Shown: in pieces, positions 37,837 through 50,407 of the stretch
How positions within the stretch are numbered: position 1 is the stretch's first letter
How the letters are laid out: each line of letters starts with the position of its first letter
NCBI GenBank assembly: GCA_905182985.1
Contig: CAJJDN010000113.1
Coordinates: 156,326 to 220,325, forward strand
Direction of reading: 5' to 3'
Length of the DNA stretch: 64,000 nt
From: Paramecium sonneborni
Taxonomy: Eukaryota > Ciliophora > Oligohymenophorea > Peniculida > Parameciidae
Made by a program: the position numbers and the translations under genes
The notes under the pieces: model-generated
What the model saw: only the letters and a program-made list of their open reading frames with translations
What the model was told of the DNA's origin: nothing
Databases searched by the model: none

Positions 37837-40344
37837 ATGAATTCTAACAATAATAAAAACAATGACAGTTCTAGTGAAGATGATCTATAAGTATATGAAA
37901 CACTCACAAAACTGGCACCACCTAATGAATTATTGCCTCGTAAATTAACAATAGATATAGATGTAAAATCATTATATCCTCAAAAGTAATTTAATAATTA
38001 AGAAAAATAAGAGCACTTCCCCAATTTTGTAAAAGTTATACAACTTTTATCGAGGAATCTTCCTAAAGACAATGCATGATTCCTGATATATAAGTGGTTG
38101 ATGAGAATAGGACACTCCTTGATTATTACGAAGAGAATAAACAAAATTTAGTATACAAACGATTCGATCAGTTGGATTTAGGCAAAAGGACTTCAAATGA
38201 CCGAACATATTTTGCAAGTCTCCTAGCCAATTTTAAGAGGTATGGACGATTCTAAATGAAGAACATTACCAAGAGTATTCTTTAGAGGAGATGCACTTTT
38301 CGATTAAAAATTAACACCATGTTCTTCTGATTAAATATAATTTGATTCCAATTTTGAATCAGGCAATCTATTTTGCGCATTCAAAAAAGCAGATAATATT
38401 TATGATCTAATAATTCAAAATGATATTAATACAAGAGGAAACACATAATGGTTTTTTTTTAGCGTAACTGGAGCTAAAGCAGGTTAAACAATTTAATTTA
38501 ATATACTTAATCATGTATTTAATTCCATAATTAATATTAGCTTAAAACAGGAAGTTTATTTAACGAAGGTTTATAACCAGCTGTTTATTCAATAAAAGAG
38601 AATTAATTAGTAGGTACTGAATGGTGTAGAGATGGATTTAATATAAGTTACTTCAAAAGTGTTTTTATGAAAGAATACCCTCTATCTTTGAAAAAGAAAT
38701 ACTATCAGTTACGATTTCATTATACTTTTAAACATGATGGAGATAAAGTTTACTTTGCTCATTCTTATCCTTATACTTATACGAATCTATTAGAATTTCT
38801 AAATTCATAGTTGGAAGATTAAGAAAGAAATTAGTAATATTTAAATTTAAAATTTTTAGATACCTATCTCGAAAAGTATTGTGTACAACACTTGGAGGAA
38901 ATACATGTGAAGTACTTACTATTACTTCTAATTCGTTGTAAAAGAGAGCATTTAGAAAAGGAGTAGTATTTTTAGCTAGATAACATCCTGGAGAACCTTA
39001 AGGATCTTATGTTATGTAGGGTATTATAGAATTTTTAACTTCAAATAATCCTTAGGCTGATTATTTGAGATAGAATTGCATTTTTAAAATATTTCCTATG
39101 ATGAATTCAGATGGTGTTGTTAATGGAAATTATAGATGTGGTTTAGAAGGAAGTGATTTAAATAGAAGATGGAAAAAACCAAATAAATATTTACATCCAA
39201 GTGTATATTATGCAAAAAAATATGTAAAAGGATTTAGTAAAGAAAGACAAATATTATTAGTAGTTGATTTACATGGTCATTCAAGAAAGTAATAAAAATT
39301 TATATTTTAGATAATCATCATTTGTTTATGGTTGTGCTTACTCTTCTTAAGTTAAGACTATTGAAAGAGTATTTGCACTTTTGATGTCAAAAGTTAATCC
39401 TTTTATGGATTATTCTTCTTGTACTTTTAGAGTCGAAAATGCTAAAGATAAAACAGCTAGAATTCAACTTTGGAGAGAACTCAAAATTAATTGGGTTTAT
39501 ACTTATGAATGCAGTTTTTATGGTTAATAGAAAAAACATTATTAAATTAAAGATTATTTAAATTGTGGTGTAAGTATATGTAATGCTTTATCTTAAATTG
39601 TTAAAGATACAACTAAAGAATTTACAAATTAAGCTAATTAACCAGATATATAATAATAAATGTTAGAAGAATTAGGTAAAATGCCTTAAACAGATGATTA
39701 AGATAATGGATCAGATTCAAGTCAATCTGAAGCTGAATTATCAGATGATGAATTGGTTTAATTATTTTAACCAAAAACATATTCAATGAAATAAAAAAAT
39801 CTATTAAAATAATAAGAAACTAATAATAAAAAAAAACCTTAATAACCAAATAGTAATTTAAAATCAACCTTAGCTTCATAAAAAACATCTATATTGTAAG
39901 AGTCTCCATCTAAAAACTCAGAACAAAAACCACCAATGAGTAGCTAAAAACCAAAGAATCCTCTATATAGAATTTAAGCACCTTAGAGAGTACGATAAAT
40001 TGATTAAGTTAAATAACCAGAACCTCCTCTTATGGTTGATAAATCTGTTTAGACTGATGATTGGATGTATCGTTAATGGCTTATTCAAATGGGAAAATTA
40101 AAAAAATAATAAGAATTCCAAAGTTTTACACCAACTAGAAATATTTACAAATCATCTTCTCAATCAGTAACTAGATTTATTGTGAAAAATTCTACTACTA
40201 AGAATGATAGAGGCCGAGTTGATTCTATTTCCCTTATGGCATCTGGTTTATAAAATAAACTAAGTAATATGTAATTAACAAATAGCTTCTTCTAGCCAAT
40301 AGCGCTAAATGATGAGATACTCTGGTAGTAATTTTATGTCTTGA
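37837..40344 (+). CDS. Cytosolic carboxypeptidase-like M14 zinc peptidase (2)
   Basis: 786 residues with six introns (26, 22, 26, 26, 22, 25 nt). The N-domain has F-E-S-G-N-L, W-F-F-F-S-V-T, F-N-E-G-L-Q-P and W-C-R-D-G. The catalytic domain has H-P-G-E-P, M-N-S-D-G-V-V-N-G-N-Y-R-C, D-L-N-R-R-W, D-L-H-G-H-S and catalytic Glu in Y-T-Y-E-C-S-F-Y-G. All zinc ligands are present, so an active AGBL/CCP tubulin-type deglutamylase is likely. The C-terminal ~300 residues are low-complexity Q/K/S/P. It is more conserved than the copy at 21759-23583, which shares the M14 motifs but not intron positions. Confidence 0.92.
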
Positions 40345-40495
40345 AATTGTTTTTTTATTAAATTATAATTCTACCTTTATTCCTATCATTTCACTCAAAA
40401 TAACACTATTTTCTTTCTATTTCTAATTTATCCCTTAATCTAGAATACATTTTTTATGGTTGAATAATTATAAAATTTTATATATAAAAATATAA

Positions 40496-41083
40496 ATGTC
40501 AGAACGTCTTTTAGATTTTTCAATTTCCTAAGATTCAATTACATTAATTCATACAAGAAATCGTCATTACAATTATATAATGGGCAGCATTATATTAAAT
40601 TCAATCACTCTTTTAGCATTCAGCATAATACAAGGATACATCTTAAGAAGTCATTAAGATTGGGATGCTATAACAGTGTTAATTTTTGCATGTTTTAATT
40701 ATTTTGATTTTAATAAGGCATTACTATTATATTAGAAGGGTTTAGTCTATTATAAGTATTCCACATGAAGACATAAAAATTAATAATAACAACATCTGTG
40801 TAAGTATAGTTTTGAGAGTTATTTTAGAATAATTGTTACTGAAACTTTAATATTAGCAATATCAATATATTAAGCAACAACAGAAGAAATTGAACATGAT
40901 GAGAAATTTGAGATAATAATTTAAGTTTTCGCAATAATTTTATTTTTCATAATAGCCATAATAAAATTGCTTTTGGTTATCCAGTTGAAAAAGATATTAG
41001 ATTTAACAAAAGCCACAAATTTAATTAAGGAAGGAATAAAGAGTAAGCAAGCATATGAAAACTTTTCTAAAACCTTAAAGTGA
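40496..41083 (+). CDS. Multi-pass membrane protein, unknown
   Basis: Starts at ATG 40496-40498 and ends TGA 41081-41083. Four hydrophobic segments are visible (I-I-L-N-S-I-T-L-L-A-F, A-I-T-V-L-I-F-A-C, L-I-L-A-I-S-I-Y, V-F-A-I-I-L-F-F-I-I-A), with a basic helical C-terminus. A ~26-nt intron near 40705 is likely; a second junction near 40760-40810 is unresolved. No family recognised. Confidence 0.5.
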
Positions 41084-41176
41084 AAAAAGTAATAATATTT
41101 TTTTCTTATTTTTCTAAATAAAAATATTAGAATATTTATTTTTTGTTTTGATAATGAATATATATATCGATATATT

Positions 41177-42368
41177 TCATTCTAGATGAGCCCATAAATC
41201 ATCTAGATATGGTAATTATCTTCCCCACATGAAGGAACAATGACCAGCATCATAGAATTTAAGTTCTTTATTTGGTGCATTTATTAATGCTGAGAAAAGA
41301 TGATTAACATCTTTAGGAGCAGCTAATAAATCATCATATCCTGCAATATAAAATATTCTAATTTAATAAATGATATTAATTACTTGACATCTATATTAGA
41401 TAAATCATAGAAGGGAGCTTTCTTGGTTCCATATCTTCTGACATTTTCTCTATCTCCATAATCATATCTCTTGAATTCACCAGTTCTAGTAAATTATTAC
41501 CAATGTTTAAGATTCTTGACACTTGTACCAGCAGGAGAATGACCAGCTAAAACATCATAACGATCATAATTATCAAGAACTGGATCTGCTGAAACAAAAG
41601 ATCCAATCAAATCTCCACAAATATTCTCCATTAAACCACATACTACTCTTCCTACTTCTGATGTTAAAAATGTATCTCCTGGCATAAATTCATGTAATCC
41701 AAATGTTGCTAATACTTCTAAGAAATTAGTATCAAGTAAACGAACTAATGGTGAATATTTAGTTGTAACCCAAGCAACAGGTCCCATTCCTATAAATTAT
41801 ATCAAATTATCTCTAACAACACTTTATTTGAAAAGAGATAAATGAATATGCATTTAAGCTGTTCCTTAAGAATGTCCAATATATTGTATTTTTTGACCAG
41901 TCTTATTTACAATATATTTAAATCCTGCTGGAAGATCATAGATAGCAAAATCTTCTAAGGTGAAATCCCAGAATGACCAAAAGAATGGATTCTTTTTAAT
42001 ATGATCTCTTCCATGTTTATTTCCTCTATTATTACCTATGATTAATAATTATCTAAAATACCAAGCCAAACATCATAACCTTTATTGGCAATTAAGAAGG
42101 CAGGGGCCTTGTCTTCATCATTAATAATGAATGTATCACTACTATCTAACAGTCCATGTTAAAGGAGAACAACTTTTTTACCTGACACCATTTTTGTTCC
42201 TTTTGCTTAGACTCTAAAATATGTTAGAAGATAGCCATCTTCTGTTTGAATAACATGTTCCTCAACAGGGTAATTGAAATATTTGCAATATTTGACAAAG
42301 TCTAAGTTACCCTCAGGATGTATTGTGCTTAATGCAAGATACGGTAGCAATAATAAAATAATCTTCAT
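41177..42368 (-). CDS. Lysosomal acid lipase-like alpha/beta hydrolase
   Basis: 368 residues with three introns (26, 33, 26 nt). Signal peptide M-K-I-I-L-L-L-L-P-Y-L-A-L-S, then the lipase-family N-terminal block (Y-P-V-E-E-H-V-I-Q-T-E-D-G-Y-L-L). The oxyanion H-G-L-L-D-S-S-D, nucleophile elbow G-H-S-Q-G-T, catalytic Asp in A-G-Y-D-D-L-L and catalytic His in A-G-H-C-S-F are all present. The family hydrolyses cholesteryl esters and triglycerides in lysosomes or is secreted; phagocytic ciliates carry many. ATG is 12 bp after the TMBIM stop on the same strand. Confidence 0.92.
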
Positions 42369-42380
42369 TAATAATATTAT

Positions 42381-43214
42381 TCAATTGCGTTCCCTCACTA
42401 AGTAATCTTTTATAAGTTCATTCATTTTTAAGAAAAGCAAGATTACATCCCAATATATAATCACACTTCCTGAGACTTCATCTGCTTGATTAACATCATA
42501 TTGATCTCCTGAACTTAAAATTAATAATATAATATTTTTACTTTACATTAGTATAAGTATCATAAATAAGTAGAAATGCTAAAAGAAAAGCAAAAAGTGA
42601 TACTGTGGATAACCAAAACAGTGATACTTCAGTGAAGATTGTAAAGATTTCAAAAATGAGTAAGATACTAGCTGATATAAATAGTATGGATCCTTAATAT
42701 GTAAGTCTTCTTTTGACTGTCAAAGAATACATAAATAAAAAGAAGACCATACCTAATAATATGTTGATATTAATACTTGCAAGACTGCTGAAAACTAAAA
42801 GACCAATAACTGAATCTCCCAAAGCCACTAAAGTACCACATACAATTGAAATAGAGAGAGTAAAAGTTACAAATACAACCCAATTCCAAGGAAATGCTGA
42901 TACATCTTTTCTGAATATTAATGCCATAGTAGCAGTGCCTATTGAAATAAATACACATAGCCAAAATAGCCATGGTTTACCTTCCAAGTAGGAATCTAGA
43001 GAAGCTGAAGCATATACCCAATATATGAATAATGCTAACACTTTAATTCAAATTGTGTACATATAACGATCATTTATATTAAGAGGTATTAGTATAATTT
43101 TCTTGAATAGACAACTCTTGAATTGAATTGATTTTCAAAATTACATACTTCTCCAACAACATTCTATTGTATTTGTGATGTCTTTCCAGCATACTCCAAT
43201 TAACTTTGAAACAT
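42381..43214 (-). CDS. TMBIM / Bax-inhibitor-1-like membrane protein (2)
   Basis: 253 residues with introns of 20, 24 and 28 nt at the same positions as in the paralogue at 12758-13598. Seven TM-like segments, Y-D-T-Y-T-N and the C-terminal D-E-V-S-G-S-V-I-I-Y-W-D-V-I-L-L-F-L-K-M motif. The 24-nt intron has no in-frame TGA and is a multiple of three, so its retention would give a longer but open protein; splicing is inferred from the paralogue. Separated by 26 bp from the upstream TBL1-like stop and by 12 bp from the downstream lipase ATG. Confidence 0.87.
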
Positions 43215-43240
43215 AATAAATTATATAAATTTATGTTATA

Positions 43241-44636
43241 TCAATTTTTTTTGTAAACAATGTAACTACTCCTTTATATGAAAAGAATTTCTTCATCACT
43301 TATCCGCATAACTTTATTAGGAGTATCACAATTGAAGACTCTTCTCTTCTTGTTTATCAAATCATACAGCACAACTTTTTCACCAATTAATATTACTTAA
43401 GGAGTATCATTTAAAAGATCCATAGAAACCATTTTAGTTACATTAAAGTCAATTTCATAAGTACATTTTATCTATCCAAATTCAACATCCCAAATATTAA
43501 GGGTTTAAGATGTCAAAGTGATTAAATAATTAGCATTTTATGATGAACACCAGCAAAATTATAAAATTTTTTAATCATCTGTTATTTCAAATACATATTC
43601 ATCATTTTACAATGTCCATATTTTAATAATATTAAGTGTGCTTGAAAATGAGGCTAATAATGTTTTCCTTTTATTAAATTCAATTAAAGTAGTTTCTAAT
43701 TCTGCTTTTAATTATAATTATGGTTTTTCAAGATCAATTTACATTAAGTTTATATAATAATTCTAATCCATAACAATAAAGTGATCAAAATGTCTCCATT
43801 CAAAATGAATTACATTTTCTAAATACTTTAAAGTTTAACATTTATAAATATCCACAATCTTAAATAATATTTATCTAAATACATACTTCGATATCTTTCT
43901 CAAAAATCAAAGCAACAACATTGGGCCAATTAAGATTCCAATGAAAATCTAACAATTTAATTGCATTTTTGATATTAAACATTTTAATGATTTAAATTGT
44001 TGTGTCTATCACTTTTGCAGCGCCATTTTCATAAATAATTAACATATTATTGCCGCTCGATCTATCAAATTTCATTAATTTAACTCTAGAAAAGCTTTCG
44101 CCAACTACTGTAGGCATAATTTGTATAATTTAATTGTTTTGTATGAATTTTATGCAATTAGGTTGATATATTGCTAAAATATTTTTTTATGCATTCCAAT
44201 CACTTAATAAAATTTCATCTTGTAATTGTATTATGTCTTATTACAATTCAACATTTAAATCCATAGTTTGTCCATTGCGAGATACAAACTCTTAACTTCT
44301 CATTAATGCATTTTATATCATCATTTCACGATCTCTTCTTTCTTGTTTTTCAGCTAATTGTTTTTTTTCAGTGAATTAACAAACATGTTTTTGTATTAGT
44401 AATTATGGCACTTTGCATTCATAATATTAATTGATTTGAATATGATCTTGTAATTGTTAAAATAACAAAGACTTTTCCAATAAATTAATAAGTTGACCTG
44501 GTTTTACATCATCACGATAAAGTTGTTAATCTATTTTTACTTCATTTATTAATGCAAAAGCACTATGGGAATATCCTTATTCTAAAAAGTATGTATAAAT
44601 AAGATAATTAAGTTCTTCTGTCTTAATTACAATCAT
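43241..44636 (-). CDS. LisH-WD40 protein resembling TBL1/TBL1XR1
   Basis: N-terminal LisH motif (E-L-N-Y-L-I-Y-T-Y-F-L-E-Q-G-Y-S-H-S-A-F) and the following helix pair closely follow transducin-beta-like 1, the NCoR/SMRT corepressor subunit. A charged helical linker (K-Q-L-A-E-K-Q-E-R-R-D-R) leads to a region of WD40-like repeats with weak GH and WD signatures (D-W-N, F-H-W-N-L-N-W-P). At least one intron lies after the second WD-like unit, and others are not placed. The role in a corepressor complex is inferred from the LisH match only, because the WD repeats are divergent. Confidence 0.72.
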
Positions 44637-44654
44637 TAATAAATAAAATAAAAT

Positions 44655-46946
44655 TCATTTTTTCTTTGAGATCTCATGTAAAATCTCTCTTCTTGTTACT
44701 GGATTCTCTCTATCATAATCAGTATTAAAATATTCCTCTGCTTCGTAATATGATAAGACTTCATCTTTTTATTCTAATGGGAATAGAACGCTTGATATGT
44801 CTTCCATAGGCAATAAATTGTAAACAATTCCGATTATGATAATAATAAAATCTTACCATTTGACTTCTCCAAATAATATACTCGATACTATTGTATTACC
44901 AATCCCTGTAAATATTACTATTAATTCTAACATCTCAATCATTTCGATGCTTAAATGTTTGGATAAAGATTCTTTAATAGTCCTTCTTCTTAAAACATTA
45001 TATTTATCAACAAAATAATATAATGTTAAACCCATAATACTAAATAATATTCCTAAAGGGATGATGTCTCCATAAAAAAAAGTGAACCACATTGTTTTCA
45101 TAATATCTCCATATCTTTTAGCTTAAGAATAATCAGGCATTTCCATTATTTCGTTAGCTTCCTATTATGTAAGTACACAATTCTTAACATTTTTCTATTA
45201 TTTTTACCTTTAATAATCCTTCTATATACTCCAAGGATCAACAAACCAAACTATTGGAGGAATAAATGCATTAAGTAAAAAAACATTAGATTCATTATAT
45301 ATGAATCCTCCTTTCCCTATTACATTACCAGTCAAAAAGAAATCTATTACTAATGATATTAAAGCAGTATTTATAAATAAAGCAACTGATTACTTTCTAG
45401 CAAAACTTATATTAAATTTAGTTTTATTAGATATCTTCTCTAAATCTACTATTAAATGATAAACCTTTCCAATTACAAATTTATTAAAAAATACAACAGT
45501 CCAAGAGATTGATTAACTTGTTATAAATGCTATAGTTTAAGTTAATGAATCTTTAATCCCTTTTTTTTCTTATTCTTCAACTTATTCATTCATTCTTTCT
45601 GCTAATTCACTTAAAAACCAAATTAAAAAGAAACAACCAGCCATAAAACTAATTGATATAGACCATGCAATAACACGTGCTTTAACTTTCTATCCAGTTT
45701 AAATATGAATAAATTCCCAATCCACATCATTTGGTTCTGGTGCTTCTTCTACATATAATTTATGACCTTCAAAAATTATTCCTTTTTCTTTTATATCTCC
45801 AGTTAATCCATTATTAAAAAACGCTTTTGTTCTCTCCCAAGATGTATATGGATTATGTTATAATACCAACTATTTCATTTCTTCTGTTAAAAAACTTATA
45901 AATGCTATTCCTGCAAATTTTTCTCTATTTATAAAAAGTTCATGCTCTTTATCATGTATTTTCTATTCTAAAGATTCTAATTTCTCATCCAACTATTTGA
46001 CTTTAAAATCTGTAAAATTTAATCCATTTTCTAATAAATATTCTTATTTTTCTCTTATCATTTCCTTTTAGGCTTCTTCTAATTCTATCACTTCATCTAA
46101 ATTATAAACTAAGACTATCTTTGTTACTTTCAATTCTCTCCCATCAGCTGCATAATTTTAAAATATATTCTTTAATACTTCTTTATAGTCTTCATTTAAT
46201 TTTGGAATATTCTTTACACATATAGTATAATCAGATGGGGTTACTTATGATTCATCTACTTCAATATCAATACTTCTTTAAGCTTTTCTAAAAAATAAAA
46301 ATGAAACCATATTTGCAAATACAACAACAAGTGATAAATTAGATTACCAAATTCTAATATCTTCTCTATCATATACATTTGCTAAACTCACAAAATGCCA
46401 TAAAGATCCTCCACATATTTAATTTTCTTCATTGTGTTCATGATAATGCTATTTATTTAAATGATCATGAATAGCATTATGTGATTTCTTCTCAACTCTA
46501 ATCTTTTCTTAATTATAACAATAATCACCCATCAAATCTGTTGCTAAACAAAACATCCCTTTTAATAACCAAAATTCAACCAATATGAAAATACAGTATT
46601 TTATAAACATATAAAACAAAGGGAATCCTGATCCTAAAAATTTCATCTCTAATGGATCACAATCATACTCTAAATCATTTCTCTCTATTGAATATCCACA
46701 ACATGGACATGCTGATTAATTCTCAACTTCTAATTCTCTTGCAACTCTTCTTGCTTTAGCATGATTCTCTGCTAAGACCCAATCACAAGGAATAACCAGA
46801 GGATTATAATGATGAGATGCATGACTCTTATGATGTACTTTTGTAATCCCTTTTTCACTTTTGCTTTTTTGATGTTCCGATTAGGCTCTGCTTGGCCTTA
46901 CCGATTCTAGTTATTGAAATGAGTTCTGATTAAAACGACTTGCCAT
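44655..46946 (-). CDS. TMEM63/OSCA-type mechanosensitive cation channel
   Basis: About 750 residues. Order of features: basic N-terminus with a C-P-C-C-G pair, TM segments, cytosolic domain starting Y-T-I-C-V-K-N-I-P-K with a long coiled coil, then A-F-I-S-F and A-P-E-P-N-D-V-D-W-E, then a run of TM helices including F-T-F-F-Y-G-D-I-I-P-L and Y-F-V-D-K-Y-N-V-L-R-R. These are the hallmarks of the CSC1/OSCA/TMEM63 family (DUF221 plus PHM7-type cytosolic domain), which are Ca2+-permeable, osmo- or mechano-sensitive channels. Stop at 44655-44657, 18 bp before the TBL1-like ATG. Confidence 0.88.
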
Positions 46947-47369
46947 TTAAAATTTAACTTATTATATTATATAATTTTTACTAATCCATTTTTAATTTTT
47001 ATTACTCTTTAATTACATCACATTTCCTATTATAATATTCAAAAATTCTCTTTTCTATAGAACTATTGAATATGCAACCATAAATCATAAATAATTGTGG
47101 AAATAAAATTAATTTAATTAAGAGATAACTAATTAACTAAATTTATGAGTTATCTTATAATTCTTCAAGTTCTCGAAATATTTAGAAATCATAATAACTG
47201 ATTTATTAAAAATTTATTTTAAATTACAATAATAATATCAATTTTCTAAAGTTATTCATTTAAGCAAATTGTTCAAACATGATTTTTGTGTTTATTTTTT
47301 ATAGATCTAATCCGAAAGCATATTTTTAAAATTTTATTTTTCTACATAGTTTAAAATATCTTCTTTTTT
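46947..47369. other. Region between channel and kinase, coding status unclear
   Basis: On the minus strand the kinase reading frame continues through here without TGA, giving K/N/I/L-rich sequence, and would even overlap the channel's start. It could be a real C-terminal extension of the kinase or 3' UTR plus promoter. I cannot decide from sequence alone. Confidence 0.35.
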
Positions 47370-48571
47370 TTTTCTGATAGAATTTTCTTAGGTTATTAAT
47401 CCTTTTGAAGTAGTGGGTAATTCAGAAAGTGGAATACTTAATAAATGATTGGTTTATATTTATCCTCTAACCCATTTGTGTTATTTGATTTATTTCAATG
47501 ACAACCTCTATTCATGATCAGGATTGAATAAGTCATTAATTAAATTGATTAGTTCAACACTCACTTATTTTGGAATATTATAATTGATTTAACTTATATT
47601 CTCTAATATTTCTGTATTGTTGTCACCTTTAAAAGGATATTAAGCAAAAATTAAATAATATAGAATGACCCCTAATGCCCATATGTCAACTGAAAAATTA
47701 ACAGTCTTCAATTTACCAAAAACAATTTCAGGAGAAGCATAAAGAACTGTTCCAACATTTAATGGTTCATTAAAAGGAATACCTGTTCCAGATAAATAAG
47801 CCAAACCAAAGTCGATAATTTTAATCTATAATTTATTTATATTAAATACTCGTAAATCTATAGCATCACAAAGAAGAATGTTATCTAATTTTAAATCTCT
47901 ATGAATAACATTATTTTTGTGACAATAAGATATCCCATCTAATATTTGATTAAATAAAATACGAGCAGTTGGTTCATCTAATGCACCATGATCTAAGATT
48001 AAGAACAAATTCTACTTAACACATAATCTAATAAAGATCCACCTTTTAAATATTCTAATTCAAGTATTGCCTCTGATTTTTCTGGAAACAATTTATATTT
48101 ATGTAGTCTGACTATATTACGATGTTTTAATTATTCTAATATCACAGCCTCTCTAGCAATATATAAATATTGATTCTCTTAACCTTCACTTATAAATTTA
48201 AGTGCTCTCTCTTCACATGTAATTTTATGAGATATCAACATTACTGTTGCTTAACCACCTTTACATAGGATTTATATTGGATTATACTCAAACAGGACAA
48301 ATCGACTATCCAAATTCTTACCATTTGTTGTTATATAGATTTTCGATTCATTCTTCAAGTATTTAAGATCTTCCTAAAATAATTCTTAAAATCTTTGATC
48401 AAAAACTCTAATTTTCTTAAAAGACAACTTTCTATTAATTAACTTAAATAGACTATCAAGTGACCTGGCTTATGATAAACTGATCTCTATCGGATTTTAA
48501 CCATATTAATATAAAGTGACTCTACTAATTTAGGTTGAAGAGTTAGCCTAGGTTGATATAGAATTATTCAT
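47370..48571 (-). CDS. Ser/Thr protein kinase with N-terminal ubiquitin/DCX-like region
   Basis: Start at ATG 48569-48571; introns of 23 nt (after D-Y-V-L) and 24 nt (before I-K-I-I-D-F-G). The kinase domain is intact: I-H-R-D-L-K-L-D-N, I-I-D-F-G-L-A, S-P-E and D-I-W-A-L-G-V-I-L-Y-Y. The nucleotide loop is C-K-G-G-Q-A-T-V. The CAMK/AMPK-like C-lobe ends H-G-W-V. Residues ~15-100 (R-V-T-L-Y-Q-Y-G, then K-K-I-R-V-F and I-Y-I-T-T-N-G-K-N-L) resemble a doublecortin or ubiquitin-like fold, as in DCLK kinases, but only weakly. The 3' end is not fixed. Confidence 0.75.
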
Positions 48572-49031
48572 TTCAATTATTACAATAACAATCAATTTTG
48601 ATTTAAATAATTATATTATTAAAAAATCAATTTATATTAATAAAATTAAATCGTTAACTTTTAAAAATTAACATTTTCTTTTGGTATAAGTTTTTATTTT
48701 CCTCCCTTTCAATCTTCTATTATTGCTTTTATTCATATGTAAACATTTTGAGAATTTAAAAATATAATTTCCAAAACTTATAATTTATAAATCAGTAATT
48801 AAATATTTATTTTATTATCAAAGCAATGATTTATGTTAAAGCTAATGAGATTTTCTTATAAAAATTAAAAGAAATTTCGAGCTAGATTTGTTTCATTTAC
48901 ACAATTATCATGATTTAAATCAAAAAAACTATTTTAATTCTTAAATGCAATTTTTTTTTATGATAAAATTTTATTTGATTAAATAAATATTAAAAGCTTA
49001 GTCACATTAATTTAATTCGTTTTATTAATTT
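48572..49031. other. Divergent AT-rich intergenic region
   Basis: About 460 bp between divergent start codons; no coding frame or recognisable site. Confidence 0.5.
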
Positions 49032-50407
49032 ATGAGATTAATTCATATATGCTTTATTCTCACAATTACAAATGCAACTAAATTTTTAGATGAAAAACCA
49101 ATTTTATTAGAGCAAGCAGAAGTTTAAAATTTATTTGATTAACCAAAATAACTATTCACAGAAGAATAATTTGCTTAATATACTGAATTTAGGCAAAATA
49201 ATAATGACCCCTTTGATTATTAATCAGAATAGATCTCACCATTATAAACTGTTGATGAAAAGCAAATTTTACTAACTTATGAAAAAGATCTCTAACCTTA
49301 AGGTGAGTGCGTAATATTATATGCTGAATGTGAATTTAAAGGGACATCTAAAAAAATATGCAAAGGAGTAGAGGAAGTGTTGAGCTTTTCTCTTCCTGTA
49401 TTTTCAATTTATATACCTGAATTGTAAATAAACTCTCTCTATCAATAGATAATAGTTTTCAACTATTGATATAAATAGTAATTCTTAAGTTACATTTTTA
49501 ACAAGCGATAAATGTTTAGATCAACCTATTGTGATGGCTGATTCTTAATTAGATTTTTTTATTGCAAAATCAATGTAAAATTGGAAAGGAGAAAGCATAG
49601 GTATTTAATAACAAATATATCAAAGGAGTGACTTAATTATTATTATAATAAGAACAGGTAGAAAATTAAGAAAATACAGATTAATAAGTTTAACAATTAG
49701 AAACTGTAGATTAATAACTAGACTCATAGATGATAGAATAATCAGATGCAAATGTTGAGTAACAAAATGACTAATCAATTGAATAATAAAATGAGCAATA
49801 GCCTGAATAATAATAATAAGATGAATAATAGACAGCAGAATAATAAATAGAATAATCAGCAGATTAATTATAAGAAACATCTTAAGAAAAAGAATAACAA
49901 ACTGAATTATAAAATTAAGACGCTCTGTAAGATTAATAAGAATAAATTAATAATGTATAATCACCAGAATAGGATAATTTATCCTAAATATAATAGGAAA
50001 ACTAACAAGAAAACTTATAAGAAAACTAATAAGAAAACCTTGTTACTGGATAAAATTAAGAAAATGAGATATAAAATACAGATTAATCTTAAAATTAATT
50101 ACAATAATTAACAGAAGCAGAAACATAAAATCAATAATCAGAATAATAAAAAGAAGAATTATAAGAAAAATAATTAGAAGAGGTTGTGGAAGCTGTTGAA
50201 TAAGTTGTAGAATAAGTTTAAGAAAAATAATAGGAAGAATTGGAGGCTGAAAAGTAATAATTACAAGAGGAAGAATCAAAAGAATAATAGCAAACACAAT
50301 AATAATAAGGATAATTAGTTGATGATCTCCCATAAAATTAAGAGTCAGAATAATAGAAAACAGAAACAGCAGAACCACTTGTTGGGTAATCATAATATAC
50401 AAAATGA
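49032..50407 (+). CDS. Secreted Gln/Glu-rich protein with beta/gamma-crystallin-like N-terminal domain
   Basis: 441 residues with two 25-nt introns. Signal peptide M-R-L-I-H-I-C-F-I-L-T-I-T-N-A. Around residue 90 the block C-V-I-L-Y-A-E-C-E-F-K-G-T-S-K-K-I-C resembles a beta/gamma-crystallin or I36-inhibitor strand pattern. From about residue 180 the protein is a ~260-residue tract dominated by Q, E, N and D, encoded largely by TAA/TAG codons interspersed with GAA. The opposite strand is therefore open too, but only as a shadow. Function unknown; a secreted matrix or mucus-like component is a guess. Confidence 0.75.
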
